A stretch of 64,000 nt of DNA from Sphingomonas aracearum. Its GTDB lineage: Bacteria > Pseudomonadota > Alphaproteobacteria > Sphingomonadales > Sphingomonadaceae. Made by a program: the position numbers and the translations under genes. Of the stretch, positions 1-9,558 are shown in pieces. Numbering within the stretch: position 1 is the stretch's first letter; every line of letters begins with the position of its first letter. The notes beneath the pieces are model-generated. The model saw only the letters and a program-made list of their open reading frames with translations, searched no databases and was not told where the DNA came from. The stretch covers positions 496,001 through 560,000 of the forward strand of contig NZ_QQNB01000001.1 in the NCBI RefSeq assembly GCF_003345355.1. Reading direction: 5' to 3'.

Positions 1-1423
1 GCTCGATCATCAGCTTGCGCCCCTTCGACCAGGTGGTCAGCAGGGTGAAGATGATGAACCCGATCAGCAGCGGCACCCAGCCGCCCGCCGGTATCTTGGT
101 CAGGTTCGCCGCCAGGTACGCGCCGTCGACCAGGAACAGCAACACCAGCAGCGGGATCGCCGCATAGCGGGGCCAGCGCCACAGGCGGAACAGCACCACC
201 GCCAGCAGGCAGGTGTCGATCGTCATCGCGCCCGTCACCGCGATGCCATAGGCGGAGGTCAGGTTGGACGAGCTGCGGAAGAATAGCACCAGCAGCAGCA
301 CCATCGTCATCAGCATGTAGTTGATGAGCGGGATGTAGATCTGCCCCGCGGTCGCCGCGCTGGTATGCTCGATGCGCAGGCGCGGGATGAAGCCGAGCTG
401 GATCGCCTGCTGCGTCACCGAAAAGGCGCCGGAAATCACCGCCTGGCTGGCGATCACCGCCGCCATCGTCGCCAGCAGCACCAGCGGAAAGCGCAGCGCC
501 TCGGGCGCGAGCAGGTAGAACGGGCTTTCCAGCGCGGACGTGCCGTCGCGAAATAGCAGGGCGCCCTGCCCCATATAGTTCAGCATCAGTGCGGGCAGCA
601 CGAAGAACAGCCACGACACGCGGATCGGATTGCGCCCGAAATGCCCCATATCGGCATACAGCGCCTCTGCCCCGGTGACGGCCAGCACCACCGAGCCGAG
701 CGCCAGGAAGGCGCGCACCGGGTCCATCAGGAAGAACTGCACCGCATAATGCGGGGAGAAGGCCCACAGGATGCCCGGCGTCTGCACCACGCTCAGCAGG
801 CCCAGCACCGCGATCACGCCGAAATAGACCAGCATGATCGGGCCGAAGAACAGGCCGACCTTGGCGGTGCCGCTCGACTGGATCGCGAACAGGCCGATCA
901 GGATCACCACCGCGATCGGCAGAACGAGCCCGGCGAGCCCCGGCGCGGCGACCCCCAGCCCTTCCACCGCCGACAGCACCGACACCGCCGGCGTGATCAT
1001 CGAGTCGCCGTAGAACAGGGCGGTGGCGAACACGCCCAGCAGCACGATCCCGGTGGACCAGCGTCGCGTCTTCGTTTGCCCCGAAACCAGCGCGAGCAGC
1101 GCCAGGCTGCCGCCCTCGCCCTTGTTGTCGGCGCGCATGATGATGGTGACGTATTTCAGCGTCACCACGATCATCATCGACCAGAACATCAGGCTGATGA
1201 CGCCGGTGATATGCGCCGGGTTGAGCGTCAGCGGATGGTGGCCGGCAAAGGTTTCGCGAAAGGCGTAGAGCGGGCTGGTGCCGATGTCGCCGAACACGAC
1301 GCCGATCGCGCCCAGCGCCAGACGCGCCACGCCCTGGTGCCCGCCATGACCCGGTGGGCCGTGCGGCGCATGCCCGACGGCAGGCAGGCCGACCTGCGCC
1401 TCGCCGGTGGCGGCGACGTTCAT
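1..1423 (-). CDS. kup: KUP-family potassium uptake protein, C-terminus cut by window edge
   Basis: Potassium/proton symporter of the inner membrane (KUP/HAK/KT family). The reverse strand is open from position 1423 to the window edge, about 474 codons of a protein usually near 630 residues, so the C-terminus lies outside. The N-terminal family signature [18 protein letters not shown] is present about 35 residues in, followed by many hydrophobic segments. The ATG at 1423 follows a short hydrophilic tail; the frame stays open further upstream through a TTG, so the start is not certain. A long open frame on the other strand over this region is a GC-rich shadow. Confidence 0.9.
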   Translation of the reverse strand, partial: MNVAATGEAQVGLPAVGHAPHGPPGHGGHQGVARLALGAIGVVFGDIGTSPLYAFRETFAGHHPLTLNPAHITGVISLMFWSMMIVVTLKYVTIIMRADNKGEGGSLALLALVSGQTKTRRWSTGIVLLGVFATALFYGDSMITPAVSVLSAVEGLGVAAPGLAGLVLPIAVVILIGLFAIQSSGTAKVGLFFGPIMLVYFGVIAVLGLLSVVQTPGILWAFSPHYAVQFFLMDPVRAFLALGSVVLAVTGAEALYADMGHFGRNPIRVSWLFFVLPALMLNYMGQGALLFRDGTSALESPFYLLAPEALRFPLVLLATMAAVIASQAVISGAFSVTQQAIQLGFIPRLRIEHTSAATAGQIYIPLINYMLMTMVLLLVLFFRSSSNLTSAYGIAVTGAMTIDTCLLAVVLFRLWRWPRYAAIPLLVLLFLVDGAYLAANLTKIPAGGWVPLLIGFIIFTLLTTWSKGRKLMIE

Positions 1424-1549
1424 CGGGCGAGATTCGGCGTCGAGAGGCGCATCGAGGTCATAACGTTCATCGGCCCGCAAAGTCCCCCATCGAGCGGCGG
1501 CGCCCCTAGCACCCCCGCCCCGGCGCTGCAAATCGCATGGCCCGAAGCT

Positions 1550-2011
1550 TCAGGCGAACAGCGCATCGGCCTCGCTCCGGGTCGGCACCGCGCGCAGCAC
1601 GAAGCTGGAGTTGATCGTCATCACGCCCGGCAACCGGCCCAGATGCTCGCGGTGCAGCCGCTCGTAATCGTCCAGGTCGCGGCACACGATCTTCAGCCGG
1701 TAATCCTGCCCGCCGGAAACCAGCGCGCATTCCACCACGCCGTCGATATTTGCCACCGCATGCTCGAACTGCGCGAGATCCTCCTCCACCTGCGTGCCGA
1801 GCGTGATGTCCACCAGCGCTGTCACCCGGAAGCCGAGCCGCCGATGGTCGAGCCGCGCGCCATAGCCGCGCACCAGCCCGCGCCCCTCCAGCGCCTGGAT
1901 GCGGCGCGTGCAGGCGGATTGCGACAAGCCCACCTGCCCCGCCACCTGCGCCACCGGCGCGCGCGCGTCGTCGGCCAGCGATTTCAGGATTGCCAGATCG
2001 ATTCGGTCCAT
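1550..2011 (-). CDS. Lrp/AsnC-family transcriptional regulator
   Basis: DNA-binding regulator of the Lrp/AsnC family, 153 residues, the usual length. It has an N-terminal AsnC-type helix-turn-helix (start MDRIDLAILKSLADDARAPV, then LSQSACTRRIQALEGRGLV) and a C-terminal RAM/ligand domain ending in LPGVMTINSSFVLR. It is divergent from alanine dehydrogenase across about 137 bp, the classic arrangement for an alanine- or leucine-responsive activator of ald. That role is inferred from position only. Confidence 0.9.
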   Translation of the reverse strand: MDRIDLAILKSLADDARAPVAQVAGQVGLSQSACTRRIQALEGRGLVRGYGARLDHRRLGFRVTALVDITLGTQVEEDLAQFEHAVANIDGVVECALVSGGQDYRLKIVCRDLDDYERLHREHLGRLPGVMTINSSFVLRAVPTRSEADALFA

Positions 2012-2148
2012 GAACGCATGATCTACCGGAACAAAGGTGGGAAGGCAGCGGATTTATGCAAGCAACGCCGCTGCGGCCGCGAAGTTTGCAGGGATTTGCA
2101 CCACGGACACGCGGTACAGCGACGCAACAGACTATCAGGAGAGTTCCC
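2012..2148. promoter_or_regulatory. Divergent lrp/ald control region
   Basis: The 137 bp between the two start codons must hold both promoters. It contains spaced TTGCA/TGCAA-type repeats (around 2055-2062 and 2084-2101, the latter reading TTTGCAGGGATTTGCACC), plausible contacts for the Lrp-type protein. An SD sequence (AGGAGAG, 2137-2143) lies just before the ald ATG. No clear -35/-10 pair could be assigned. Confidence 0.4.
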
Positions 2149-3255
2149 ATGCGCGTCGGCGTGCCCAAGGAAATCAAGAACCACGAATATCGCGTCGGCC
2201 TCACCCCGCCGTCGGTCGCCGAGCTGGTCGCCGCCGGCCACGAGGTGATCGTCGAGACCAAGGCCGGCTCCGGCATCGATTTCGAGGATGACGACTATGT
2301 CGCGGCCGGCGCCCGCATCGTCGGCACGCCCGCCGAGGTGTTCGCGCAGAGCGACATGATCGTGAAGGTGAAGGAGCCGCAGGCCAGCGAGATCGCCCTG
2401 CTGGAGCCGCGCCACCTGCTCTTCACTTACCTCCATCTCGCCGCCGACAAGCCGCAGGCGGAAGGCCTGATGAAGTCCGGCGCGACCTGCATCGCCTATG
2501 AAACGGTGACCGCGCCGAACGGCGGCCTGCCGCTGCTGAAGCCGATGAGCGAGGTTGCCGGCCGCATGTCGGTGCAGGTCGGCGCGCACTATCTGGAAAA
2601 GGAACAGGGCGGCCGCGGCATCCTGCTGGGCGGCGTGCCGGGCGTGGCGCCGGCCAAGGTAGCGATCCTGGGTGGCGGTATCTCGGGCATCAACGCCGCG
2701 CAGATGGCGGTCGGCATGCGTGCCGACGTGACGATCTATGACATCAACATGAGCCGCCTGGCCGAGCTGGACATGTTCTTCTCCAGCCAGATCAAGACCG
2801 CCTATGCCAGCCGCGCGGCGATCGCCTCGGCGGTGAAGAACGCGCATCTGGTCATCGGGGCGGTGCTCGTCCCCGGCGCGGCGGCGCCGAAGCTCGTGAC
2901 GCGCGAGATGGTCAAGACCATGAAGCGCGGCGCGGTGATGGTCGACATCGCCATCGACCAGGGTGGCTGCTTCGAGACCAGCCACGCCACCACCCATCAG
3001 GACCCCGTGTTCGAAGTGGACGGCGTCATCCATTATTGCGTGGCCAACATGCCGGGCGCGGTGGCGCGCACCTCCGCCTTCGCGCTGAACAACGCCACCC
3101 TGCCCTTCGCGCTCAAGCTCGCCAATCTGGGTGCCGAGGCGGCGATGGCCGCCGATCCGCACCTGGCCAACGGTCTCAACGTCTACAAGGGCAAGATCGC
3201 GTTCCAAGCGGTTGCCGACGATCTCGGCCTGCCGTTCGAGAAGTGGAACGGATAA
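2149..3255 (+). CDS. ald: Alanine dehydrogenase
   Basis: NAD-dependent L-alanine dehydrogenase, converting L-alanine to pyruvate and ammonia, 368 residues as usual for the family. It begins MRVGVPKEIKNHEYRVGL, the standard N-terminus, and has the nucleotide-binding glycine motif ILGGGISGINAAQMAVG in the middle. The start is fixed by AGGAGAG five bases upstream; an in-frame ATG 31 codons earlier would add sequence unlike the family. The divergent Lrp-type gene is its probable regulator. Confidence 0.96.
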   Translation: MRVGVPKEIKNHEYRVGLTPPSVAELVAAGHEVIVETKAGSGIDFEDDDYVAAGARIVGTPAEVFAQSDMIVKVKEPQASEIALLEPRHLLFTYLHLAADKPQAEGLMKSGATCIAYETVTAPNGGLPLLKPMSEVAGRMSVQVGAHYLEKEQGGRGILLGGVPGVAPAKVAILGGGISGINAAQMAVGMRADVTIYDINMSRLAELDMFFSSQIKTAYASRAAIASAVKNAHLVIGAVLVPGAAAPKLVTREMVKTMKRGAVMVDIAIDQGGCFETSHATTHQDPVFEVDGVIHYCVANMPGAVARTSAFALNNATLPFALKLANLGAEAAMAADPHLANGLNVYKGKIAFQAVADDLGLPFEKWNG

Positions 3256-3293
3256 GGAACGCCCGCGTTGGGGTGGTCGAGAAAGGAACTTCC

Positions 3294-3512
3294 ATGACCG
3301 ACCACCCCAATCCCAAGGATCACCCCACCGGCAATGCCGAGAAGGATCCGGACGACTGGACCACAGGCGGCGAACCGATGACGGGTGCGCAGGCCTCCTA
3401 CCTCAAGACGCTGAGCGAGGAAGCCGGCGAAGGCTTTGACGACACGCTGAACAAGGCGGACGCCTCCAAGCGGATCGACGAATTGCAGGCGAAGACCGGA
3501 CGCGGCCAGTAA
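3294..3512 (+). CDS. DUF3072 family small protein
   Basis: A 72-residue hydrophilic, acidic protein. Its second half (MTGAQASYLKTLSEEAGE, then a KADASKRIDELQ stretch) is the DUF3072 pattern seen in small alphaproteobacterial proteins of unknown function. The start has GAAAGGAA upstream at good spacing. It follows ald by 38 bp and may be read through from it. No function is known to me. Confidence 0.75.
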   Translation: MTDHPNPKDHPTGNAEKDPDDWTTGGEPMTGAQASYLKTLSEEAGEGFDDTLNKADASKRIDELQAKTGRGQ

Positions 3513-4066
3513 GCCCACCCACGGAAGCGGAGCCGAAGGTTTGTTTGCGCAGCTCTGCGCGACGGTCGAGCCGGAGCGACGCCATGGAGGTCGGCAGTGG
3601 CATACCCGCACTGTCGGAGCGGCGCGCGAACTTCGGCGCCTCCTGGGCGCGGGTTGATCCCCCAAACACTCGGCTCCACCGGCGGCCGGTCGGCATCCAT
3701 TGCCGATGACTGCCCTAGTTCGTCGCGCTATCGCCGCTCGCCCCAGTGAGGGTAATGTGAGAAGCCGGAGCGACTGGCCGGGCGCTGTGCCTCTCAGAAT
3801 TCCCCGCCGGCTCTTGGGCGCTCCGTTCCGCCGAGGGCATTGGCCAGCGAGCCATTGCTTCCTCGGCCGGGCGCCCGCCGCGCTCTGACCGCCGCGAGAA
3901 AGCGCATGTGGGCGAGAAAACCCGCTGCGATACGGACGGGCGGTGTCCGCCCGCCTCGCCTGCTGCCGGCCGCCTCCCGCCTCTCGCGTGCTGCCTGCTG
4001 TCTCCGGCACGCGCGGAGGTTCTGCGTTTCCGCAACCCGGGGATCAACGGGTCTGCCGGCGGCCTG
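3513..4066. other. Intergenic stretch without a credible gene
   Basis: Open frames run through these 554 bases in several frames, but none has a family-like composition, a ribosome site or recognisable motifs, and they change frame against each other. What can be seen is an imperfect 15-bp inverted repeat (listed separately), a small GCGCAGCTCTGCGC hairpin near 3546-3560, and GC-rich sequence. It may be decayed coding DNA or a structured intergenic element. Confidence 0.5.
3529..3677. repeat. Imperfect inverted repeat bounding about 118 bp
   Basis: GGAGCCGAAGGTTTG at 3529-3543 and its near-complement CAAACACTCGGCTCC at 3663-3677 pair at 13 of 15 positions. They bracket a short segment just after the DUF3072 gene. 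The size suggests a small non-autonomous repeat or a structured element; a single occurrence in the window does not prove mobility. Confidence 0.4.
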
Positions 4067-4939
4067 TCAGATAGACTTCGGGCGATTTTCCGCGATCCAG
4101 CCAAGCTCGGCTCGTGAACGAGTGTCGGAAGGATCGAGAGCAAGGCCGCGTCGATAGGCTGCTTCCGCTTCGTCCCACCGGCTCAGTTCCACCAGCGCCG
4201 CTCCGATGCCGCGCAGCGCCCGGCCGCGCTCCACCCGCGTCTCCGGGCCGGCAATGGCGGCGGCGCCCGCCTCCGCCTTGTTGAAGGCATCGAGCGCCTC
4301 TTCCGTCCGGCCCAGCTGACCGAGCGTGTAGCCGAGTTCGTTCAGGAAGTGCGCATGCGCCGGCGCCATGCCGACCGCCTGTTGCAGGTAGGGCAGCGCC
4401 CCTGCAAAATCGCGCCGGTCGTTCAGCGCATAACCCTTCAGGAACAAGGCGACGCACCAATGGCGCGGAATCGCTCGCGCCGTTGGCGTCTCTGCCGTTG
4501 CGCCAAGCAGGTACCGCTTCGTTTCCTCAGGCCCGAAATCGCAATAAAGCCGTCGCTCCTCGCTCGCATAGGTGGCGCGGTAGCCGGCAAGCACCGGATC
4601 GATCATCCGGCTGGCCTCCGCGACCCGGCCCAGGCGGGACAGGGTCAGCGCGGTGCCGAGTGTCTGTTCATACGGGTCGGCCGGCGCTGGCGGAATTGCA
4701 GCCGCTGCGTTCGGTCCGGCGGGCTGCCCGCTGGCCGAGCGTCCAGCTGGGGGCGCCTGCTCCGCACGGCCAGGTACACCGGTTGTCACGCCGGCCCGGC
4801 CAGCACCCGCGGCAGGAGCATGCTCCACCTGTGCCGCCCCACCGGGCCGCCCGGCGCCAGAAGGCCACGGCGAGGCCCCGGTCGCACCGGCTTGCGCGGC
4901 CGCGAGAAGAAGAGGCAGAACGACAGCGGAAATCAGCAC
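4067..4939 (-). CDS. Secreted TPR-repeat protein
   Basis: About 290 residues. The GTG at 4939 is chosen because AAGGGGAG lies just upstream and the protein then begins with a signal peptide (LISAVVLPLLLAAAQAGA); an ATG 15 codons earlier would put charged residues in front of it. A Pro/Ala/Gly-rich linker leads to TPR units in the C-terminal half, for example ALPYLQQAVGMAPAHAHFL and AEAAYRRGLALDPSD. It is probably periplasmic and mediates protein contacts; no specific role can be given. It lies downstream of rmuC on the same strand. Confidence 0.7.
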   Translation of the reverse strand: MLISAVVLPLLLAAAQAGATGASPWPSGAGRPGGAAQVEHAPAAGAGRAGVTTGVPGRAEQAPPAGRSASGQPAGPNAAAAIPPAPADPYEQTLGTALTLSRLGRVAEASRMIDPVLAGYRATYASEERRLYCDFGPEETKRYLLGATAETPTARAIPRHWCVALFLKGYALNDRRDFAGALPYLQQAVGMAPAHAHFLNELGYTLGQLGRTEEALDAFNKAEAGAAAIAGPETRVERGRALRGIGAALVELSRWDEAEAAYRRGLALDPSDTRSRAELGWIAENRPKSI

Positions 4940-5064
4940 GGGCTCCCCTTCACCGAACCAGGAAGCGATACGGGCGATGACCATGCCGGGTTCCCGGTCG
5001 GATCACTGACGGGCGAACTTTCCGGCAGGTCCTGACCGGAGCGAGCGCCTGTCCGCCCCGAAGA

Positions 5065-6543
5065 TTACTCCGCCGCCTCGTCCATGGAGGAAACGTCCAG
5101 CTGCAGCCGCTCGTCCGCATAGCGGGCAAGCGCCTCCACCTGCGCGACCTCCGGGATCTGCTTGGCCGAGTCCTCGATGTTCAGGTCGCGGAACTTGCGC
5201 CCGGTGCTCAGGACGTTGCGCTCGAACGAGCCGACGAACTTGTTGTAATTGTCCACCGCGGTGCCGAGGCCCGAGCCGACCACGCGCAGGTGGTTGCCCG
5301 CCACCGCCAGGCGCTCGTACAATTCCTTGCCCAGCCGGCCGATCTCGGCCGCTTCCTTGGCGAGCTTCTCCTGCCGCCACACCGCCGCCACCGTGCGCGC
5401 AATGGCGATGAGGTTGGTCGGCGTCGCCAGCAGCACCCGCTTGTCGAAAGCGGTATCCCACAGCGTCGGGTCGTGCTCCAGCGCGGCGGACAGGAAATGC
5501 TCGCCCGGCACGAACATGATGACATAATCGGGCGCCTCGGCGAACTGGCTCCAATAGGCCTTGGCACCCAGGCCGTTGATGTGCGCCCGCATCGAGTCGC
5601 AATGCGCCTTAAGGCCGGCGAACCGCTCCGCCTCGTCCACGGCGCCGAACGCGTCCTGGTAGGCGTTCAGCGACACCTTGGCGTCGATCACCAGCGCGCG
5701 GCCGCCGGGCACCTTGACGATGGCGTCCGGCCGCAGGCGCCCGCCATCCTCCATCGCCACCGACACCTCGGTCTGGAAATCGGTATGCTCCGAAAGGCCG
5801 CAGGTCTCCAGCACGTTGCGCAACTGCTGCTCGCCCCAGCGCCCGCGCGACTTGGGGGCGTTGCGCAGGGAATTGACCAGCTTCGCCGCCTCGCTGGATA
5901 CCTTTTCCTGCCCGATGCGCATCTGTTCGAGCTGCCCGGAGAGCATGTCAAAGGCGCCCTTGCGCTCCTGCTCGACCTTGGCGACCGTTTCCTCGTACCG
6001 GGAAAGCCGCTCGTTCACCGGCTGCAGCATCGCGCGCAGGCTCTGCCCGGTGCTTTCCTCCGACTGGCGGAAGCGGGCATCGGCGCGCTCGAGGAAGCTC
6101 TTCTGCGCCTCAGCCAGCAGCCTGTTCGATACCTCGGAGAATTGCGCCGCCATCACGTCCTTGGCGGCACGCACCTCTTCCAGCCTGGCTTCGCTGACCG
6201 CAGCCATCTCCTCGAGCCGTGCATCGTGCAGCGCGTTGAGTTCCGCAAAGCGCGCGTCGGAAGCGACGGCATCCGTGCGCAGGCGCATGTTGTCGAGCCG
6301 CGCCGTGTCCCGCTCCTCGCGCAAGCCCGCAACCTCCGCGCGCAACCCGCTGAGTTCGCCCCGCAATCCCTCGGCCGCCCGGGCACGCTCCTCGGCGGAG
6401 GCGAGGTCCACGATGGCGCGGCGGAACTCCTCGGTGCGGGCATCCCGCTCCGTGCGCAGGGACGCCGCTTCGCGCCGGCCGATCAGCCAGCCCAGCAACA
6501 GGCCGGCGGCAACGGCAACAAGAACGGCAACGGCAAGCTCCAC
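5065..6543 (-). CDS. rmuC: DNA recombination protein RmuC
   Basis: 492 residues with the family layout: one N-terminal membrane segment (LAVAVLVAVAAGLLLGWLIG), a long coiled coil of about 180 residues rich in Glu/Arg/Ala, then the conserved nuclease-like RmuC domain with GRWGEQQLRNVLE and PGGRALVIDAKVSLNAY. In E. coli RmuC limits inversion at short inverted repeats. Start at the ATG preceding the membrane segment. It lies upstream of the TPR gene and downstream of def on the same strand. Confidence 0.93.
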   Translation of the reverse strand: MELAVAVLVAVAAGLLLGWLIGRREAASLRTERDARTEEFRRAIVDLASAEERARAAEGLRGELSGLRAEVAGLREERDTARLDNMRLRTDAVASDARFAELNALHDARLEEMAAVSEARLEEVRAAKDVMAAQFSEVSNRLLAEAQKSFLERADARFRQSEESTGQSLRAMLQPVNERLSRYEETVAKVEQERKGAFDMLSGQLEQMRIGQEKVSSEAAKLVNSLRNAPKSRGRWGEQQLRNVLETCGLSEHTDFQTEVSVAMEDGGRLRPDAIVKVPGGRALVIDAKVSLNAYQDAFGAVDEAERFAGLKAHCDSMRAHINGLGAKAYWSQFAEAPDYVIMFVPGEHFLSAALEHDPTLWDTAFDKRVLLATPTNLIAIARTVAAVWRQEKLAKEAAEIGRLGKELYERLAVAGNHLRVVGSGLGTAVDNYNKFVGSFERNVLSTGRKFRDLNIEDSAKQIPEVAQVEALARYADERLQLDVSSMDEAAE

Positions 6544-6638
6544 GTCATGATCTCCGGCGGCAAATCGACGGCCGGAACATACATGGAACGATCGCCAAAG
6601 CCACCCTCAATCGGTGACCGCGGCAATTTTGCGCGGCC

Positions 6639-7172
6639 TCAGCCGGCCTTGCGTGCCTTGGCGAGCTTCTTCAGCACCATGTCGCGCTTCAGCCGGGAAA
6701 GGTGATCGATGAACAGCACGCCGTTCAGGTGATCGATTTCGTGCTGTAGACACGTCGACATGAGGCCGTCGAACTCCTCCTCCCGCTCCGCCCCGTCGAG
6801 GTCGCGCCACGTCACGCGGCACCGTGCGGGACGGGTCACCTCGGCATATTGGTCCGGGATGGACAGGCAGCCCTCGTTGTAGGTCGAATGCTCCTCGCTG
6901 GTCCAGGTCAGCTCCGGATTGACGAACACCTGCGGGTTCTTGACGGGATCGGCCTTCTCGTCGGCCTCATCCTCGCGCTCCTGCAGGTCGATCACGACGA
7001 TGCGCCGCTCGATCGCCACCTGGGTGGCGGCCAGGCCGATGCCCTTGGCGGTATACATCGTCTCCAGCATGTCGGCCGCGATCGCGCGCACTTCGTCGTC
7101 GATCGCCGCGACGGGCGCGGCCACCGCGCGCAAGCCGGGGTGAGGAACTTCGATGATTTCCAGAATAGCCAT
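6639..7172 (-). CDS. def: Peptide deformylase
   Basis: Removes the formyl group from the N-terminal methionine of new proteins. 177 residues with all three motifs: GIGLAATQV near residue 45, EGCLSIP with the metal-binding Cys, and HEIDHLNG with the two metal His and the catalytic Glu. def often stands next to fmt; here recR lies between them and fmt runs the other way. Confidence 0.96.
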   Translation of the reverse strand: MAILEIIEVPHPGLRAVAAPVAAIDDEVRAIAADMLETMYTAKGIGLAATQVAIERRIVVIDLQEREDEADEKADPVKNPQVFVNPELTWTSEEHSTYNEGCLSIPDQYAEVTRPARCRVTWRDLDGAEREEEFDGLMSTCLQHEIDHLNGVLFIDHLSRLKRDMVLKKLAKARKAG

Positions 7173-7217
7173 GGCGTGCCGCTATGCGCCGCCCGCCCGC
7201 CAGTCAACCAAGCGCGC

Positions 7218-7814
7218 TCAGCCGACCGGCCGGCGAGCCCGCAACGCCTGTGCCAGCGTGCCCTCGTCCAGATAGTCGAGCTCGCCGCCGACCGGCAGGC
7301 CATGCGCCAGTTGGGTGACGCGCACCGGAAACCGCTCGATCCGCTCGGCGATGTAGTGCGCGGTGGAATGCCCCTCCAGCGTGGCGTTGGTGGCCAGCAC
7401 CACCTCGTCGATCCCACCCGCGGCGATGCGGCGGATCAGCGCGTCGATCGAGAGGTTCTCCGGCCGCACGCCCTCCAGCGCCGACAGCCGCCCGCCCAGC
7501 ACGTGGAAGCGGCCGGGGAACAATCGCGAGCGCTCCAGCGCCCACAGGTCCGCCACTTCCTCGACCACGCACAGCGCGCGCTGGTCGCGCCGGGGATCGG
7601 CACACACGCCGCACGGGTCGGTGGTGTCGACATTGCCGCAGGTGGCGCAGGTCGCCAGCTTCTCCTTCACCGCGGTGAGGGCGGCGAGCAGCGGCGACAA
7701 GGCGACCTCGCGCTTCTTGAGCAGGTGCAGCACCGCGCGCCGAGCCGAGCGGGGGCCCAGCCCCGGCAGTTTCGCGAGAGCCTGCGTCAACGCCTCGATT
7801 TCTTGAGAAGCCAT
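7218..7814 (-). CDS. recR: Recombination protein RecR
   Basis: RecFOR-pathway recombination mediator, 198 residues. It shows the helix-hairpin-helix region [18 protein letters not shown], the four-cysteine zinc finger [16 protein letters not shown], and the Toprim core [14 protein letters not shown]. The start at 7814 ([20 protein letters not shown]) matches the family; an upstream ATG in frame adds 12 unrelated residues. Divergent from fmt. Confidence 0.96.
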   Translation of the reverse strand: MASQEIEALTQALAKLPGLGPRSARRAVLHLLKKREVALSPLLAALTAVKEKLATCATCGNVDTTDPCGVCADPRRDQRALCVVEEVADLWALERSRLFPGRFHVLGGRLSALEGVRPENLSIDALIRRIAAGGIDEVVLATNATLEGHSTAHYIAERIERFPVRVTQLAHGLPVGGELDYLDEGTLAQALRARRPVG

Positions 7815-7912
7815 GGGGGAACAGATAGGGTGCAGGAGGCGGTTCGTCACGGGGGTGCGGACGGGGGCGCCGCAGTTGCCGCAATCCCGCTTTGCCGATA
7901 GCGGCGGGCGTC

Positions 7913-8815
7913 ATGCGCATCGTCTTCATGGCCACGCCCGCCTTTGCCGTTCCGGTACTCCACGCGCTGGTCGATGCCGGCCACACGCTTGTGGCGACCT
8001 ACAGCCAGCCGCCGCGCCGCGCGGGCCGCGGCAAGGCGCTGACGCCCTCGCCGGTCGCCGCCGCGGCCGAGGCGCTGGGCGTGCCCGTGCTGACGCCACG
8101 AACGCTGCGCGATGCGGAAGCGCAGGCTGCTTTCGCCGCGCACGAGGCGGACGTGGCGGTGGTCTTCGCCTACGGACTGATCCTGCCGCAGCCGGTGCTG
8201 GACGCGCCGCGACTCGGCTGCCTCAACATCCACGGCTCGCTGCTGCCGCGCTGGCGGGGCGCCGCGCCGGTGCAGCGCGCGATCCTGGCGGGCGATGCGG
8301 AAACGGGCGTCGGCATCATGCAGATGGAGGCCGGGCTCGATACCGGCCCCGTGCGGCTGGAGGCGCGCACGCCGATCGCCGGCAAGACCGCCGGTGACCT
8401 GTTCGAGGAACTGAGCGCCACGGGTGCGCGCCTGCTGCTGGAGGTGCTCGCCGATCCTGCCGCCCACCCGCCGGTGCCGCAGCCGGACGAGGGCGTCACC
8501 TATGCGGCCAAGGTGGACAAGGCCGAAACCCGGCTCGACTTCACCACAACGGCAGAGCAGGCGGAGCGGCAGGTCCGCGCCTTCGCGCCTGCACCGGGCG
8601 CCTGGTTCGAGACAGCGGGCGAGCGCATCCGCATCCTTGCCGCCCAAGTTGTCGAGGAAGCCGGCATGCCGGGCGAAGTCATCGACGACCGGCTCACCAT
8701 TGCCTGCGGGACAGGTGCCCTCCGCCCCCTGCGCGTCCAGCGCGCGGGCCGTGGCGCCATGACGCCCGCCGAGCTCTTGCGCGGCTTCGCGATCCCGCCC
8801 GGCACCCGCCTGTGA
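7913..8815 (+). CDS. fmt: Methionyl-tRNA formyltransferase
   Basis: Formylates initiator Met-tRNA with 10-formyltetrahydrofolate. About 300 residues, starting [19 protein letters not shown], with the catalytic region [20 protein letters not shown] and the C-terminal tRNA-binding domain. An in-frame ATG seven codons upstream is possible, but the family starts at MRI. Its last bases overlap truA by GTGA, so the two are translationally coupled. Confidence 0.96.
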   Translation: MRIVFMATPAFAVPVLHALVDAGHTLVATYSQPPRRAGRGKALTPSPVAAAAEALGVPVLTPRTLRDAEAQAAFAAHEADVAVVFAYGLILPQPVLDAPRLGCLNIHGSLLPRWRGAAPVQRAILAGDAETGVGIMQMEAGLDTGPVRLEARTPIAGKTAGDLFEELSATGARLLLEVLADPAAHPPVPQPDEGVTYAAKVDKAETRLDFTTTAEQAERQVRAFAPAPGAWFETAGERIRILAAQVVEEAGMPGEVIDDRLTIACGTGALRPLRVQRAGRGAMTPAELLRGFAIPPGTRL

Positions 8816-9558
8816 CCCGTTTCGCGCTCACCGTCGAATATGATGGCCGCCCGTTCATGGGATGGCAGCGGCAGAAGCATGGCCCCAGCGTGCAGCAGGC
8901 GATCGAGGAAGCCGCCGCCACGATCCTCGGCGAGACGGTGCAGGTGCAGGCCGCGGGGCGCACCGACGCCGGCGTCCATGCGACGGGCATGCGCGCACAC
9001 CTCGACACCTCGCGTACGATCGCACCGTTCCGGCTGATGGAGGCGCTGAACGCCCGGCTTCGCCCCGCGCCTGTCGCGATCCTTGCCTGCGACGAAGTGG
9101 CCGACGACTGGCACGCCCGCTTCTCCTGCATCGCGCGGCATTACGAATACCGGATCGTGAGCCGTCGTGCCCCGCTCACCTTCGAGGCCGGGCTTGCCTG
9201 GCGGCTGGCCATGTCGCTGGATGCCGCGGCGATGCAGGAGGGCGCGGCGCACCTGCTCGGCCGCCACGACTTCACCACTTTCCGCTCGGCGCATTGCCAG
9301 GCCGACAGCCCCTTGCGCACCCTGGACCGGCTGGAGGTGATCGCGGCCGGCGAGCGGATCAGCGTGTTCGCGTCCGCCCGCTCGTTCCTGCACCATCAGG
9401 TCCGCTCGATGGTCGGCTGCCTGGCGCTCGTCGGCCAGGGGAAATGGCACCCGGACGACATGCGGGTCGCGCTGGAAGCGCGCGACCGCACCGCGCTGGG
9501 TCACAATGCGCCGCCCGACGGCCTGTTCTTCACGCGGGCGGACTATCCGGCCGACTGA
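8812..9558 (+). CDS. truA: tRNA pseudouridine(38-40) synthase
   Basis: Converts uridines 38-40 of the tRNA anticodon arm to pseudouridine. 248 residues, GTG start overlapping the fmt stop by four bases. The catalytic Asp lies in [13 protein letters not shown] near residue 50, and the family motif [11 protein letters not shown] is present. It converges on the next gene, whose 3' end overlaps by 29 bases. Confidence 0.96.
   Translation: MTRFALTVEYDGRPFMGWQRQKHGPSVQQAIEEAAATILGETVQVQAAGRTDAGVHATGMRAHLDTSRTIAPFRLMEALNARLRPAPVAILACDEVADDWHARFSCIARHYEYRIVSRRAPLTFEAGLAWRLAMSLDAAAMQEGAAHLLGRHDFTTFRSAHCQADSPLRTLDRLEVIAAGERISVFASARSFLHHQVRSMVGCLALVGQGKWHPDDMRVALEARDRTALGHNAPPDGLFFTRADYPAD

Noticed and set aside
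641..2248. Long plus-strand open frame (535 codons) over kup and the lrp gene
   Set aside because: His/Gln/Arg-rich translation of antisense DNA in a high-GC genome; the opposite strand encodes recognisable proteins.
3715..4143. 142-codon minus-strand open frame in the gene-free stretch
   Set aside because: Overlaps the end of the TPR gene, has no ribosome site and low-complexity Arg/Pro/Ala composition.
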